Source: Variovorax sp. (GTDB lineage: Bacteria > Pseudomonadota > Gammaproteobacteria > Burkholderiales > Burkholderiaceae_C). From it: 52,394 nucleotides of DNA. The position numbers and the translations under genes were made by a program. The stretch is taken from positions 1-52,394 of the forward strand of contig JAGIBP010000023.1 of NCBI GenBank assembly GCA_017744285.1, read 5' to 3'. Position 1 is the stretch's first letter. Each line of letters starts with the position of its first letter. The notes beneath the pieces were generated by a model that worked only from the letters and a program-made list of their open reading frames with translations, made no database searches and was not told the DNA's origin. This document shows positions 10,153-23,423 of the stretch, piece after piece.

Positions 10153-11046
10153 ATGAGCAACGTCGACACGGTCCTCGATGCCGCGCACCGGCTGCAACAG
10201 GCCGGCACGCCCTACGCGCTCGTCAGCGTGATCAAGGCGCTCGCGCCCGCTTCGGCGCATCCCGGCGACAAGGCCGTGGTCACCGCCGACGGTGATTTCC
10301 ACGGCTGGATCGGCGGGGGCTGCGCGCAACCGGCGGTGGTGCGCACGGTGCGGCAGGTGCTGGCCGATGGCCATGCGCGGCTCATCCGTATCGCGCCGAC
10401 CGCCGAAGGGGAGGTGAAGGACCTGGGCGATGTGCTCGAGTTCGGCATGGCCTGCCATTCCGGCGGCACGCTGGAGCTGTTCGTCGATCCGGTCCTGCCG
10501 CTTGCGCGGCTGGTGGTGATCGGTGCCTCGCCCGTCGCCGCGAGCCTGGCCCAACTGGCGCCGCGCGTGGGCTTCGCGGTGACGCTGGTCGCGCACGAGG
10601 CGGATGCCGGTGCGTACCCGGATGCGCGCCAGGTGCTTGCCAGCGATGAGCCCGCCACCGTCACGCCGCAGGTCGCGTCCGGGGCCTGGGTGGTGGTCGC
10701 GACCCAGGGGCGGCGCGACGTGCAGGCATTGCGGCTCGCGCTCGCGCTGGGTGCGCGGCAAGTCTCCTTCGTGGCCAGCGCGCGCAAGGCCGAAGTGCTG
10801 AAGGCCTCGCTGGTGGCCGCTGGCGAGAACGCCGAAGCGGTGCGGGCCATCGTCGCACCGGCCGGCTATCCGATGCCCGCGACGACGCCCGAGGAGATCG
10901 CGCTGTCGGTGCTCGCGGCGGTGGTGTCGCACCGCCATGGCGTCGACACGAAACCTGCCGTCGCGTCAGGTTGCTGCAGCAGCACGCCGGCGCAAGAACT
11001 GCCGCCGCGGCCGGCGGTCGCGAAGTCCTCCTGCTGCGGCCACTGA
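10153..11046 (+). CDS. coxF: XdhC/CoxF-family molybdoenzyme maturation protein
   Basis: 297 residues. The N-terminal XdhC/CoxI domain shows ALVSVIKALAPASAHPGDKAVV and the GWIGGGCAQPAV motif; a Rossmann-like C-terminal domain follows (LVVIGASPVAASLAQLAPRVGF, then the WVVVATQGRRD strand). XdhC proteins bind molybdenum cofactor and assist its sulfuration and insertion. The C-terminal tail is Cys-rich with two Cys pairs (Cys274-Cys275 and Cys294-Cys295, ending CCGH), which could bind metal. AAGGAGAAGGAG precedes the ATG at 10153. Only one XdhC-type gene is present here, unlike clusters that carry both coxF and coxI. Confidence 0.88.
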   Translation: MSNVDTVLDAAHRLQQAGTPYALVSVIKALAPASAHPGDKAVVTADGDFHGWIGGGCAQPAVVRTVRQVLADGHARLIRIAPTAEGEVKDLGDVLEFGMACHSGGTLELFVDPVLPLARLVVIGASPVAASLAQLAPRVGFAVTLVAHEADAGAYPDARQVLASDEPATVTPQVASGAWVVVATQGRRDVQALRLALALGARQVSFVASARKAEVLKASLVAAGENAEAVRAIVAPAGYPMPATTPEEIALSVLAAVVSHRHGVDTKPAVASGCCSSTPAQELPPRPAVAKSSCCGH

Positions 11047-11047
11047 G

Positions 11048-11722
11048 ATGGGCTGCATCCTCAAGGGCGGCGGCGGGCTCTATGCGCGCATGGTGATCGG
11101 CGCGGTGCTGCTCGCGGCCGGTTCCGGCAGCCGGCTCGGCGGGCGGCCCAAGTCGCTGCTCGAACTCGGCGGCGTGCCGCTCATCCGGCGGCAGCTCATC
11201 GCGCTCTCTGGCGCGGGCGTCGATGAAGTGGTGGTGGTGCTCGGGCATCATGCCGAGGCCATCGAGGCGGCGGTGCGCGACTTCCCGGTCACGCTGGTGC
11301 GCAACCCTTCGCCCGATGAGGGGCAGGCGTCGTCGGTGCGCACCGGCCTCGCGGCGCTGTCGCCGAAGCTCGATGCCGTGATCGTCGCGCTGGCCGACCA
11401 GCCGATGATCAACGCGCAGGACATCACCGCGCTCATCGGGGCGTTCAAGAAGCGCGGCGATGCGGCGATGGTGGTGCCGCGCGTGGCGGGCGAACCGGGC
11501 AACCCGGTGATCTTCGAGGCCGCGCTGCGCGACGAATGGCTGGCGGGTGACGCGAATGCGGCTTGCCGGCGCTGGCGCGAAGCCCATCCGGAGCGTGTCC
11601 GCTGGTTCGACTCCGACAACGCCCGCTACCGCGTGGACATCGACACGCCCGAGGACATCACGGCATTCACCGCCCGCACGGGCCACGAACTGCGCTGGCC
11701 GGTACCGTTGGCCGTGCCTTGA
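11048..11722 (+). CDS. MobA/MocA-like molybdopterin nucleotidyltransferase
   Basis: 224 residues with an NTP-transferase fold: AVLLAAGSGSRLGGRPKSLLEL is the nucleotide-binding loop with its conserved Lys, and ALADQPMI carries the metal-binding Asp. Similar MocA proteins attach CMP to molybdopterin, giving the MCD cofactor that CO dehydrogenase uses, so this gene likely supplies the cluster's cofactor. The ATG at 11048 lies 1 base after the coxF stop; a second ATG at 11090 would start directly at the domain (MVIGAVLL). Neither has a clear ribosome site. It is the last gene of the cox module. Confidence 0.82.
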   Translation: MGCILKGGGGLYARMVIGAVLLAAGSGSRLGGRPKSLLELGGVPLIRRQLIALSGAGVDEVVVVLGHHAEAIEAAVRDFPVTLVRNPSPDEGQASSVRTGLAALSPKLDAVIVALADQPMINAQDITALIGAFKKRGDAAMVVPRVAGEPGNPVIFEAALRDEWLAGDANAACRRWREAHPERVRWFDSDNARYRVDIDTPEDITAFTARTGHELRWPVPLAVP

Positions 11723-11883
11723 GCGAACCCTTCGCCTTTTCAGCGGCGCAGGGGGCTACATCTGTCGCCAGGTGCGGCCAACAGCCGCGAAATTGACGCA
11801 AGTCAAGAATTCTTCGATTCAAGGCTCCGAAGGCGCGCTCGCCCCCTGGTGCCCCGCAAGCTTTGTAGCTCTAATCGTTTTCG

Positions 11884-11912
11884 TTTCATTAATGATTCAT
11901 TGATTCATTAGT
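11884..11912. promoter_or_regulatory. AT-rich operator-like repeats upstream of the cupin operon
   Basis: The 231-base gap after the mocA-like gene has no ORF. Inside it, an AT-rich island stands out from the GC-rich surroundings: the perfect palindrome TCATTAATGA (11886-11895) overlaps two abutting copies of GATTCATT (11894-11901, 11902-11909). This looks like a promoter/operator for the catabolic operon starting at 11954. The cognate regulator is not adjacent. Confidence 0.5.
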
Positions 11913-11953
11913 GGATCAAAACGCGATGAGCACCAGCTTGAAAGGGAATTCAG

Positions 11954-12478
11954 ATGAGCACCGCCACCCAAGCCACCACCTACCAGCCGCCCGCCGGCAT
12001 GGACCTCGCCCAATGGATGAAAAGCCGCATGGCGACCCGCGCCACGCGCCGCTATGACTGGGACGCGCTGAAGTTCCAGGCCGACACCGACCCGAAGTAC
12101 GCCCGCGCCCAGATGCGCTACGTCGGCACCGGCGCCACCGGCGTGGCGAGCGACTCGAACACCGTGCAGGCCGAGCACTTCACCTTCTCGACCATGATCC
12201 TGCCGGCCGGCGCCGAAGGCCCGCTGCACATCCACGTCGACGCCGAGGAAGTGTTCTTCGTGCTGCGCGGCCGCGTGAAGCTGATCGCCGAACTCAACGG
12301 CGAGACCTGGGAAGCCGAGGCCGGCGAGCGCGACCTGATCTCCTGGCCCGTGGGCGTGTACCGCGGCGTCATCAACATCGGCGACGAGGAGGCGCTGATG
12401 TGCGTGATCGTCGGCTCGCCCAAGCCGGTCACGCCGACCTACCCGCCCAACCACCCGCTGTTCAAGGTCAAGCGCTGA
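11954..12478 (+). CDS. Cupin-domain protein of aromatic-type operon
   Basis: 174 residues. A conserved beta-barrel segment with the cupin motif is visible: GPLHIHVDAEEVFFVLRGRVKLIAE near residues 92-115, followed by GERDLISWPVGVYRGVIN. The His-x-His-...-Glu arrangement could bind iron or another metal. The N-terminal 50 residues are polar and helical. It opens an operon with an extradiol-type VOC dioxygenase, a small protein and a Rieske oxygenase, so it may be a small dioxygenase or a ligand-binding helper in ring degradation; the substrate is not known. Ribosome site AAGGG precedes the ATG. Confidence 0.8.
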   Translation: MSTATQATTYQPPAGMDLAQWMKSRMATRATRRYDWDALKFQADTDPKYARAQMRYVGTGATGVASDSNTVQAEHFTFSTMILPAGAEGPLHIHVDAEEVFFVLRGRVKLIAELNGETWEAEAGERDLISWPVGVYRGVINIGDEEALMCVIVGSPKPVTPTYPPNHPLFKVKR

Positions 12479-12487
12479 GCACGGGAC

Positions 12488-13456
12488 ATGAAGGTCACGG
12501 GCATCGAAGAGATCAGCTTCGGGAGCCGCGAGCTGGCGCACTGCCGCCGCTTCTTCCTGGACTGGGGACTGCGTCTGGTGCAGGAGTCGCCGCAGGCGCT
12601 CCTGTTCGAGACGCTGAACGGCTGCAGGGTGCGGGTCGCGCACAGCGACACGCCCGAGCTGCCGCCGGGGCTGGAGCCCGACCCCACCCTGCGCGAAGTG
12701 GTCTGGGGCGTGGACACCGCCGAATCGCTCGCAGAAGCGCGCCAGCGCCTGCGCGGGCGGCCGGGCGCGTTCGACGACGGCGATCGCATCGGCTGCACCG
12801 ACCCCAACGGCCTCGCCGTGCGGCTGCAGGTCACGCGCAAGCGGCCGCTGAAGCTCGAATGCGCGCGCACCAACACCTGGGACGCGCGCCCGCGCGTCAA
12901 CCAGCCCGGGCCGGCCTACGAACGCGCGGAGCCGATCGAGGTCGGCCACGTCGTGTTCTTCGTGAAGGACCTGCAGGCCACGAGCGCCTTCTACGAAGAG
13001 ATGCTCGGCTTCGTGGTGTCCGACCGCTACCCGGGGCGCGGTCACTTCATGCGCTGCGCCCCCGAGGGCGGCCACCACGACATGTTCCTGCTGCAGCCCG
13101 ACCCGCCGCGCGCGGGCCTCAACCACGTCGCCTTCACCGTGCGCGACGTGCACGAGGTCTTCGGCGGCGGCATGCACATGGCGCGGCAGGGCTGGAGCAC
13201 CGAACTCGGCCCCGGCCGCCATCCGATCTCCTCGGCGATCTTCTGGTACTTCGACAACCCGGCCGGCGCGCTCGTCGAGTACTACACCGACGAGGACGAA
13301 CTCACCGCCGACTGGCAACCGCGCGACTTCACCCCCGGGCCGACCGTGTTCGCCGAGTGGGCGATCAAGGGCGGCATCGACGGCCACACGCGCCGCCAGA
13401 AGGACGCCCCCGCACCCGGCGCGCAATTCCTGACCGCGCGGCCTGAGAACGTGTGA
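12488..13456 (+). CDS. Extradiol-type VOC dioxygenase
   Basis: 322 residues made of two VOC repeats (about 1-125 and 150-270). The second repeat carries the 2-His-1-Glu iron site pattern of type I extradiol dioxygenases: His in IEVGHVVFFVKD, His in GLNHVAFTV and Glu in GALVEYYTDEDE. The C-terminal extension (FAEWAIKGGIDGH) is typical of the group. It probably cleaves a catechol-like ring. It starts 9 bases after the cupin stop. The last codons and the stop at 13454-13456 lie inside the left arm of the 161-bp palindromic repeat, so the C-terminus may have been altered by that insertion. Confidence 0.85.
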   Translation: MKVTGIEEISFGSRELAHCRRFFLDWGLRLVQESPQALLFETLNGCRVRVAHSDTPELPPGLEPDPTLREVVWGVDTAESLAEARQRLRGRPGAFDDGDRIGCTDPNGLAVRLQVTRKRPLKLECARTNTWDARPRVNQPGPAYERAEPIEVGHVVFFVKDLQATSAFYEEMLGFVVSDRYPGRGHFMRCAPEGGHHDMFLLQPDPPRAGLNHVAFTVRDVHEVFGGGMHMARQGWSTELGPGRHPISSAIFWYFDNPAGALVEYYTDEDELTADWQPRDFTPGPTVFAEWAIKGGIDGHTRRQKDAPAPGAQFLTARPENV

Positions 13457-13606
13457 ACGAATCCCTCATGCCCGCTCAGCCCGCCCAAACGCGCCCCCTC
13501 TGCGTTGCAAATGCTCGCCATAGCCCGAGCTATGGCTGCGCTTTGCGCCTTGATGGGCCACGTTTGGACGACCTGCTCGGCCACGCCGGATTCATTCACA
13601 CGTTCT
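13446..13606. repeat. 161-bp near-perfect palindromic intergenic element
   Basis: The outer arms are 19 bases (13446-13464 and 13588-13606) with one mismatch. The centre is a perfect 8-bp stem GCCATAGC/GCTATGGC with a CCGA loop (13517-13536), placed at the middle of the element; the intervening arms also pair imperfectly (for example CCCAAACG with CGTTTGG). No transposase is encoded. It looks like a REP/MITE-type dispersed element and resembles intergenic repeats I associate with Comamonadaceae. It sits inside the catabolic operon. Confidence 0.85.
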
Positions 13607-13641
13607 GACCCCTGACTTCCACAAACAACGAGGAGCCCCTT

Positions 13642-13863
13642 GTGAACAAACCCCTCTACAACGAAACCTTCCAGAACCGCGAAGCCCCGCCCACCGCCTA
13701 CGAGAGCCTGCTGGGCGACGCCATCGAACGCGCCTATGCCCAGGGCCTGCACGAGCTCGACGCCCTGGTGAACTACCTCAACCAGAGCGGCCCGCTCGCG
13801 CCGACGGGCGAGCCCTGGACCGCGGGCGGCTACGTCCGCGAAATGACCCGCCTCGGCGCCTGA
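13642..13863 (+). CDS. Small protein with recombinase-like helix-turn-helix pattern
   Basis: 73 residues: a short polar start, then two or three predicted helices (YESLLGDAIERAYAQGLHELDALVNYLNQSG) and a tail with WTAGGYVREMTRLGA. This resembles small proteins annotated as recombinase-like helix-turn-helix domain proteins next to Rieske oxygenases. The GTG start at 13642 is supported by AGGAG 6 bases upstream. Its placement 31 bases before the Rieske alpha gene suggests an accessory role for the oxygenase rather than recombination. Function unknown. Confidence 0.75.
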   Translation: MNKPLYNETFQNREAPPTAYESLLGDAIERAYAQGLHELDALVNYLNQSGPLAPTGEPWTAGGYVREMTRLGA

Positions 13864-13894
13864 TGACCCCCGCCGGAACAAGAAAGAGATCACG

Positions 13895-14935
13895 ATGAAC
13901 TCCACTGCGATTGCCATCCATGCGGCCGACCCCGTCGACGCCGCGCTCGAAGTCGGCCTCAAGGACCTGTGGTTCCCCATCTGCCCGTCGAGCTTCGTCA
14001 AGAACGACCCGGTTTCGCTGTACCGCCTCGGCCGCAAGCTCGCGCTGTGGCGCGACTCGACCGGCAAGGTCCACGCGCTCGAAGACCACTGCCCGCACCG
14101 GGGCGCGCCGCTCTCGCTGGGCATGATCCTGGGCGACCGCATCGCCTGCCCGTATCACGGCGTCGAAGTGCGTTGCGACGGCTACGTCGCGCGCGTGCCC
14201 GGCAGCCCGGGGTGCAAGCTCGAAGGCTCTCGCCCGACGCGGGCCTTCCACCTCACGGAGTCGAACGGCGCCATCTTCCTGTTCAATTCCACCGAGAACA
14301 TCGACACGCCGTCGCCGCTCGTGCTGCCAGAGCAGTTGACTTCGCCGGAGTGGTCGTCCTTCCTGTGCTACACCGAATGGGGCTGCGACTACCGCTACGT
14401 GATCGACAACGTGATGGACCCGATGCACGGCGCCTACCTGCACAAGCAGTCGCACACCATGAGCGAGGGCGACATCACGGCCGAGTTCCGCATCCGCGAC
14501 CTGGAGCACGGCTTCATCTTCGAGAAGACCGGCCAGCGCGACGTGAACTTCGACTGGTCCGAATGGAACGAGGCCGGCAACATCCACACGATGCGGCTCG
14601 AGATCCCCTATCCGAAGACCGGTGGACCGGGCGGCAACTTCACGATCATCGGTTCCTACACGCCGGGGCCGAAGAACGTCGCCGGTGTATTCCACTGGCG
14701 CTGCCGCAAGGTCAGCGGCTGGCAGCGCGACACCTGGCGCTTCCTGTACAAGAACCGGCTCGAAGAGCGCCACTGGAAGGTGCTCGAACAGGACCGCGTC
14801 GCGGTCGAAGCGATGGAGCCCGACGCCAACCGCCGCGAGATGCTCTATTCGCACGACATGGGCCTCGTGCGGCTGCGCCGGCGCCTGCGCAAGCTGGCCG
14901 AAGCGCAGATCGAGCGCGCAGCGGCGCGCGCCTGA
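13895..14935 (+). CDS. Rieske non-haem iron oxygenase, alpha subunit
   Basis: 346 residues. Rieske [2Fe-2S] ligands are Cys66, His68, Cys85 and His88 (CPHRG, CPYHG). The catalytic domain shows DNVMDPMHGAYLH, with bridging Asp175 and iron ligands His178 and His183. The length and NVMDPMHGAYLH pattern fit the phthalate/vanillate-type oxygenases that receive electrons directly from a reductase. No reductase or ferredoxin gene is present in this operon. It is the last gene of the cupin-VOC-small protein set. Its stop abuts the stop of the convergent flavin monooxygenase with no gap. Confidence 0.92.
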   Translation: MNSTAIAIHAADPVDAALEVGLKDLWFPICPSSFVKNDPVSLYRLGRKLALWRDSTGKVHALEDHCPHRGAPLSLGMILGDRIACPYHGVEVRCDGYVARVPGSPGCKLEGSRPTRAFHLTESNGAIFLFNSTENIDTPSPLVLPEQLTSPEWSSFLCYTEWGCDYRYVIDNVMDPMHGAYLHKQSHTMSEGDITAEFRIRDLEHGFIFEKTGQRDVNFDWSEWNEAGNIHTMRLEIPYPKTGGPGGNFTIIGSYTPGPKNVAGVFHWRCRKVSGWQRDTWRFLYKNRLEERHWKVLEQDRVAVEAMEPDANRREMLYSHDMGLVRLRRRLRKLAEAQIERAAARA

Positions 14936-16738
14936 TCAGCGCGTGTGGTAGCTCGGCGCCAGTTCGTACACCGGCGTCGGGATGCCCTCCATGCGGGCCT
15001 TGAGCTGCAGCGCCAGGAACTGCGAGTAGTGCCGCGACTGGTGCAGGTTGCCGCCGTGGAACCACAGCTGCGGCACCTGCGTGGGCTTCCACATGTTGCG
15101 CAGCTCGCCTTCCCATGGGCCGGGGTCCTTGGGCGTGTCGGAGCCCAGGCCCCAGACCTTGCCCACCTTGTCCGCCACTTCGGGCGAGACGAGGTCCGCG
15201 AGCCAGCCGTTCATCGAGCCGTAGCCGGTCGCGTACACGATCAGGTCGGCCGGCAGCTCGGTGCCGTCGCTCAGCGTGACCGAGCGCGGGTTGATGCGCT
15301 CGATGGTCACGCCGCTCCTGAGCTTGATGCTGCCGTTGGCCACCAGCTCCGAGGCGCCCACGTCGATGTAGTAGCCCGAGCCGCGCCGCAGGTACTTCAT
15401 GAAGAGCCCGGAGCCGTCGACGCCGAAGTCGAGCAGGAAGCCGGCCTTCTCCAGCCGTGAATACAGGTCGGCGTCGCGCTTCTTCATCGCGTCGTACACC
15501 GGCACCTGCAGCGGCGCCATGATCTTGTAGGGGATCGACGCGAAGATCAGGTCGGCCTTGTCGGTCGTCACGCCGGCCCTCACCGCCGCTTCCGAATAGA
15601 GCCCGCCGAGCGCCAGCTCCATCAGCGAATCGGAAGGCGCGATGTGCGTCGAGCTGCGCTGGATCATCGTCACGTCCGCGCCGTTCTCCCACAGCGCCGC
15701 GCAGATGTCGTGCGCCGAATTGTTCGAGCCCAGCACCACGCACTTCTTGCCGCGCCAGGCTTCGGGCCCCGGATGCGCGCTGGAGTGGTGCTGTTCGCCC
15801 TCGAAGCTTTCCGCGCCGGGGATCTTCGGCACGTTCGGATAGCCCGACACGCCGAGCGCGAACACGAGCTGCTTCGGCCGCAGCACGATGTCCCGGCCGT
15901 CGCGCTCGACCGTGACTTCCCACTCCTGCTTCGCTTTGTCGTAGCGTGCCTTCTTCGCGGTGGTCGAGCCCCAGTAGTTGAGCTCCATCACCTTCGTGTA
16001 CATCTCCAGCCAGTCGCCGATCTTGTCCTTGGGCGAGAACACCGGCCAGTCGTCCGGGAACGGCAGGTACGGCAGATGGTCGTACCACACCGGGTCGTGC
16101 AGGCACAGGCTCTTGTAGCGCTTGCGCCAGGAGTCGCCGGGCCGCGCGTTCTTCTCGACGATGATCGTCGGCACGCCGAGCCGCCGCAGCCGCGCGCCGA
16201 GCGCGATCCCGCCTTGCCCGCCGCCGACGATCAGCACGTAGGGCTGTTCGGTGAAGCCGAGCGTCTTCGCTTCTTCGGCGCGCTTCTCCAGCCACGTCTT
16301 GCGCGCCGGATTCGCACCGTGCTCGGCGCCCTTGATGCGGCGCTCGCCCCTCTTCTCCTCGAAGCCCTTGAGCTCGGTCATGGTGGTGAGCAGCGTCCAG
16401 GCCTTGCCGTTGCGCAGCCGCAGGTGACCGCGCCCTCGCGCCACGCCGGTCTCGAAGGTGAACCACCCCTCGACGATGCCGTCGGCTTCGGTCGCCTCGC
16501 CTTCGAGCGCGAAGCCGGTGGGCTTCGTGTCGGCCAGGCGCGCCTGCAGCATGGCCCGGATCGCCTCGGGGCCCTCCTGCGTGCGGATGTTCCAGGTGAA
16601 GGCGACCAGATCGCGCCAGTAGCTGTCGGCATCGAGGAGCGCGACGGCGGCGTCGATGTCCTGACTCTCGAGTGCGGCGTTGAAATCGGCCAGCCAGGCG
16701 CTGGCGATCTGCGTCGGATGCGCGGACAGATCGGTCAT
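14936..16738 (-). CDS. Flavin-containing monooxygenase with NTF2-like N-terminus
   Basis: 600 residues. The first 140 or so form an NTF2/SnoaL-like domain ([37 protein letters not shown]), followed by an FAD/NAD(P)-binding monooxygenase: [17 protein letters not shown] binds FAD, and [17 protein letters not shown] is a modified second dinucleotide fold. [10 protein letters not shown] is the usual late FAD motif. The ATG at 16738 has AGGAG 7 bases upstream; a longer frame starts at 16798 but has no ribosome site. It faces the Rieske operon tail to tail and may serve the same pathway, though no shared operator is visible. Substrate unknown. Confidence 0.88.
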   Translation of the reverse strand: MTDLSAHPTQIASAWLADFNAALESQDIDAAVALLDADSYWRDLVAFTWNIRTQEGPEAIRAMLQARLADTKPTGFALEGEATEADGIVEGWFTFETGVARGRGHLRLRNGKAWTLLTTMTELKGFEEKRGERRIKGAEHGANPARKTWLEKRAEEAKTLGFTEQPYVLIVGGGQGGIALGARLRRLGVPTIIVEKNARPGDSWRKRYKSLCLHDPVWYDHLPYLPFPDDWPVFSPKDKIGDWLEMYTKVMELNYWGSTTAKKARYDKAKQEWEVTVERDGRDIVLRPKQLVFALGVSGYPNVPKIPGAESFEGEQHHSSAHPGPEAWRGKKCVVLGSNNSAHDICAALWENGADVTMIQRSSTHIAPSDSLMELALGGLYSEAAVRAGVTTDKADLIFASIPYKIMAPLQVPVYDAMKKRDADLYSRLEKAGFLLDFGVDGSGLFMKYLRRGSGYYIDVGASELVANGSIKLRSGVTIERINPRSVTLSDGTELPADLIVYATGYGSMNGWLADLVSPEVADKVGKVWGLGSDTPKDPGPWEGELRNMWKPTQVPQLWFHGGNLHQSRHYSQFLALQLKARMEGIPTPVYELAPSYHTR

Positions 16739-16894
16739 CGGTGTCTCCTGCGTGTCGTTCGCCACCCGCTCGGGGCGGGCCGCAAACCCTACGCCCATCG
16801 CGCACGGCCGTCAAACAGGATTGGGCCTGCCGGCCGATGGGACTCGGAGCCTGTGCGATGCTCGCGCCACGTCAGACGAACCGAAGGAGATCGC

Positions 16895-17884
<990 letters not shown>

Positions 17885-17977
17885 CCAGATGTATCGGCAG
17901 CCGGCGCCGCCTTGACATCGCGGCGGCCGGCCTGATCTCATCCTCCTGCGCCTGTCTCGCGCCGTCTGCCCACCTCC

Positions 17978-22318
<4,341 letters not shown>

Positions 22319-22406
22319 GCCGCCGCGGCTCGCGCGCGGCGGCGGCCTGCACGCCTTCGGTCCGCTGTCTATCATCGCCCTCTGCCCCGCGAACGGAGAG
22401 TCCTTC

Positions 22407-23417
22407 ATGAGCATCCCCACCACCCGCCTCGGCCGCACCGGCCTCACCGTGTCGCGCCTCGCGCTCGGCACCATGACCTTCGGCCTGCAGACCGACGAGG
22501 CGGTGTCGCACCGCATCCTCGACCGCGCGACCGAGGCCGGCATCAACTTCCTCGACACGGCCGACGTGTACCCGCTCGGCGGCACCTGGGAATCGGCCGG
22601 GCGCACCGAGGAGATCATCGGCCGCTGGCTGCGCGCGGGCGGCGCGAACCGGCGCAGCCGCTTCATCCTCGCGACCAAGGCCGCGAACAAGGTCGGGCCC
22701 GACCCGTGGGACAAGGGCAATTCGCGCAAGCACCTGCTCGACGCGATCGACGCCTCGCTCAAGCGCCTGCAGACGGACTACGTCGACCTGTACCAGCTTC
22801 ATCACGACGACCCCGAGACCCCGCTCGACGAGAGCCTCGAAGCGCTCGACACCATCGTGCGCTCGGGCCGTGCGCGCTACATCGGCGTGTCGAACCTGCT
22901 CGCCTATCGCATCGCGCGGGCCATCGGCCGCGCCGAGCTGCGGCGGCTCACGCCGCTGGTGTCGGTGCAGCCGCGCTACAGCCTGCTCTTCCGCGAGATC
23001 GAGCGCGAGCTGCTGCCGCTCGCCGGCGAGGAAGGCCTGGGCGTGATCCCCTACAACCCGCTCGCGGGCGGCCTGCTCACGGGCAAGTACAAGGCCGGCG
23101 CGCAGCCCGAGGCGAACACGCGCTTCACGCTCGGCACGGCGGGGTCGATGTACCAGGGCCGCTACTGGAACGACCGCGCCTTCACGACCGTCGCGCAGCT
23201 GCATGCCTTGGCCGACGAAGCCGGCGTGCCGCTCGCGACGCTCGCGGTCGCGTGGGTGATGGCGAACCCGCTCGTCACCGCGCCCCTGCTGGGCGCGAGC
23301 CGCCCGGAGCAGCTCGATGCGACGATCGCCGCCGCCGACTACCCGCTCGATCCGGCGCTCAAGCAGAAGCTCGACGAGCTCACGGCCGAGTACCGCAAGG
23401 GCGACGCCCCCCGCTGA
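22407..23417 (+). CDS. Aldo/keto reductase
   Basis: 336 residues of the AKR TIM-barrel. Catalytic tetrad residues are recognisable: Asp in NFLDTADVY, Tyr of the same segment, Lys in LATKAANKVG, and His in LYQLHHDD. The C-terminal NADPH-binding stretch GASRPEQLDA is typical. Sequence order (RLGRTGLTVSRLALGTMTFG) resembles YajO/Tas-like reductases. The ATG follows GGAGAG. Physiological carbonyl substrate unknown. The 88-base gap after lhr contains a GC palindrome (CCGCCGCG/CGCGGCGG) without a T tract. Confidence 0.93.
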   Translation: MSIPTTRLGRTGLTVSRLALGTMTFGLQTDEAVSHRILDRATEAGINFLDTADVYPLGGTWESAGRTEEIIGRWLRAGGANRRSRFILATKAANKVGPDPWDKGNSRKHLLDAIDASLKRLQTDYVDLYQLHHDDPETPLDESLEALDTIVRSGRARYIGVSNLLAYRIARAIGRAELRRLTPLVSVQPRYSLLFREIERELLPLAGEEGLGVIPYNPLAGGLLTGKYKAGAQPEANTRFTLGTAGSMYQGRYWNDRAFTTVAQLHALADEAGVPLATLAVAWVMANPLVTAPLLGASRPEQLDATIAAADYPLDPALKQKLDELTAEYRKGDAPR

Positions 23418-23423
23418 TCGCGC

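Noticed and set aside
13446..13606. Reading the 161-bp palindrome as a simple terminator
   Set aside because: It is far longer than a terminator, has no T tract and lies inside an operon; the arm structure fits a dispersed repeat.
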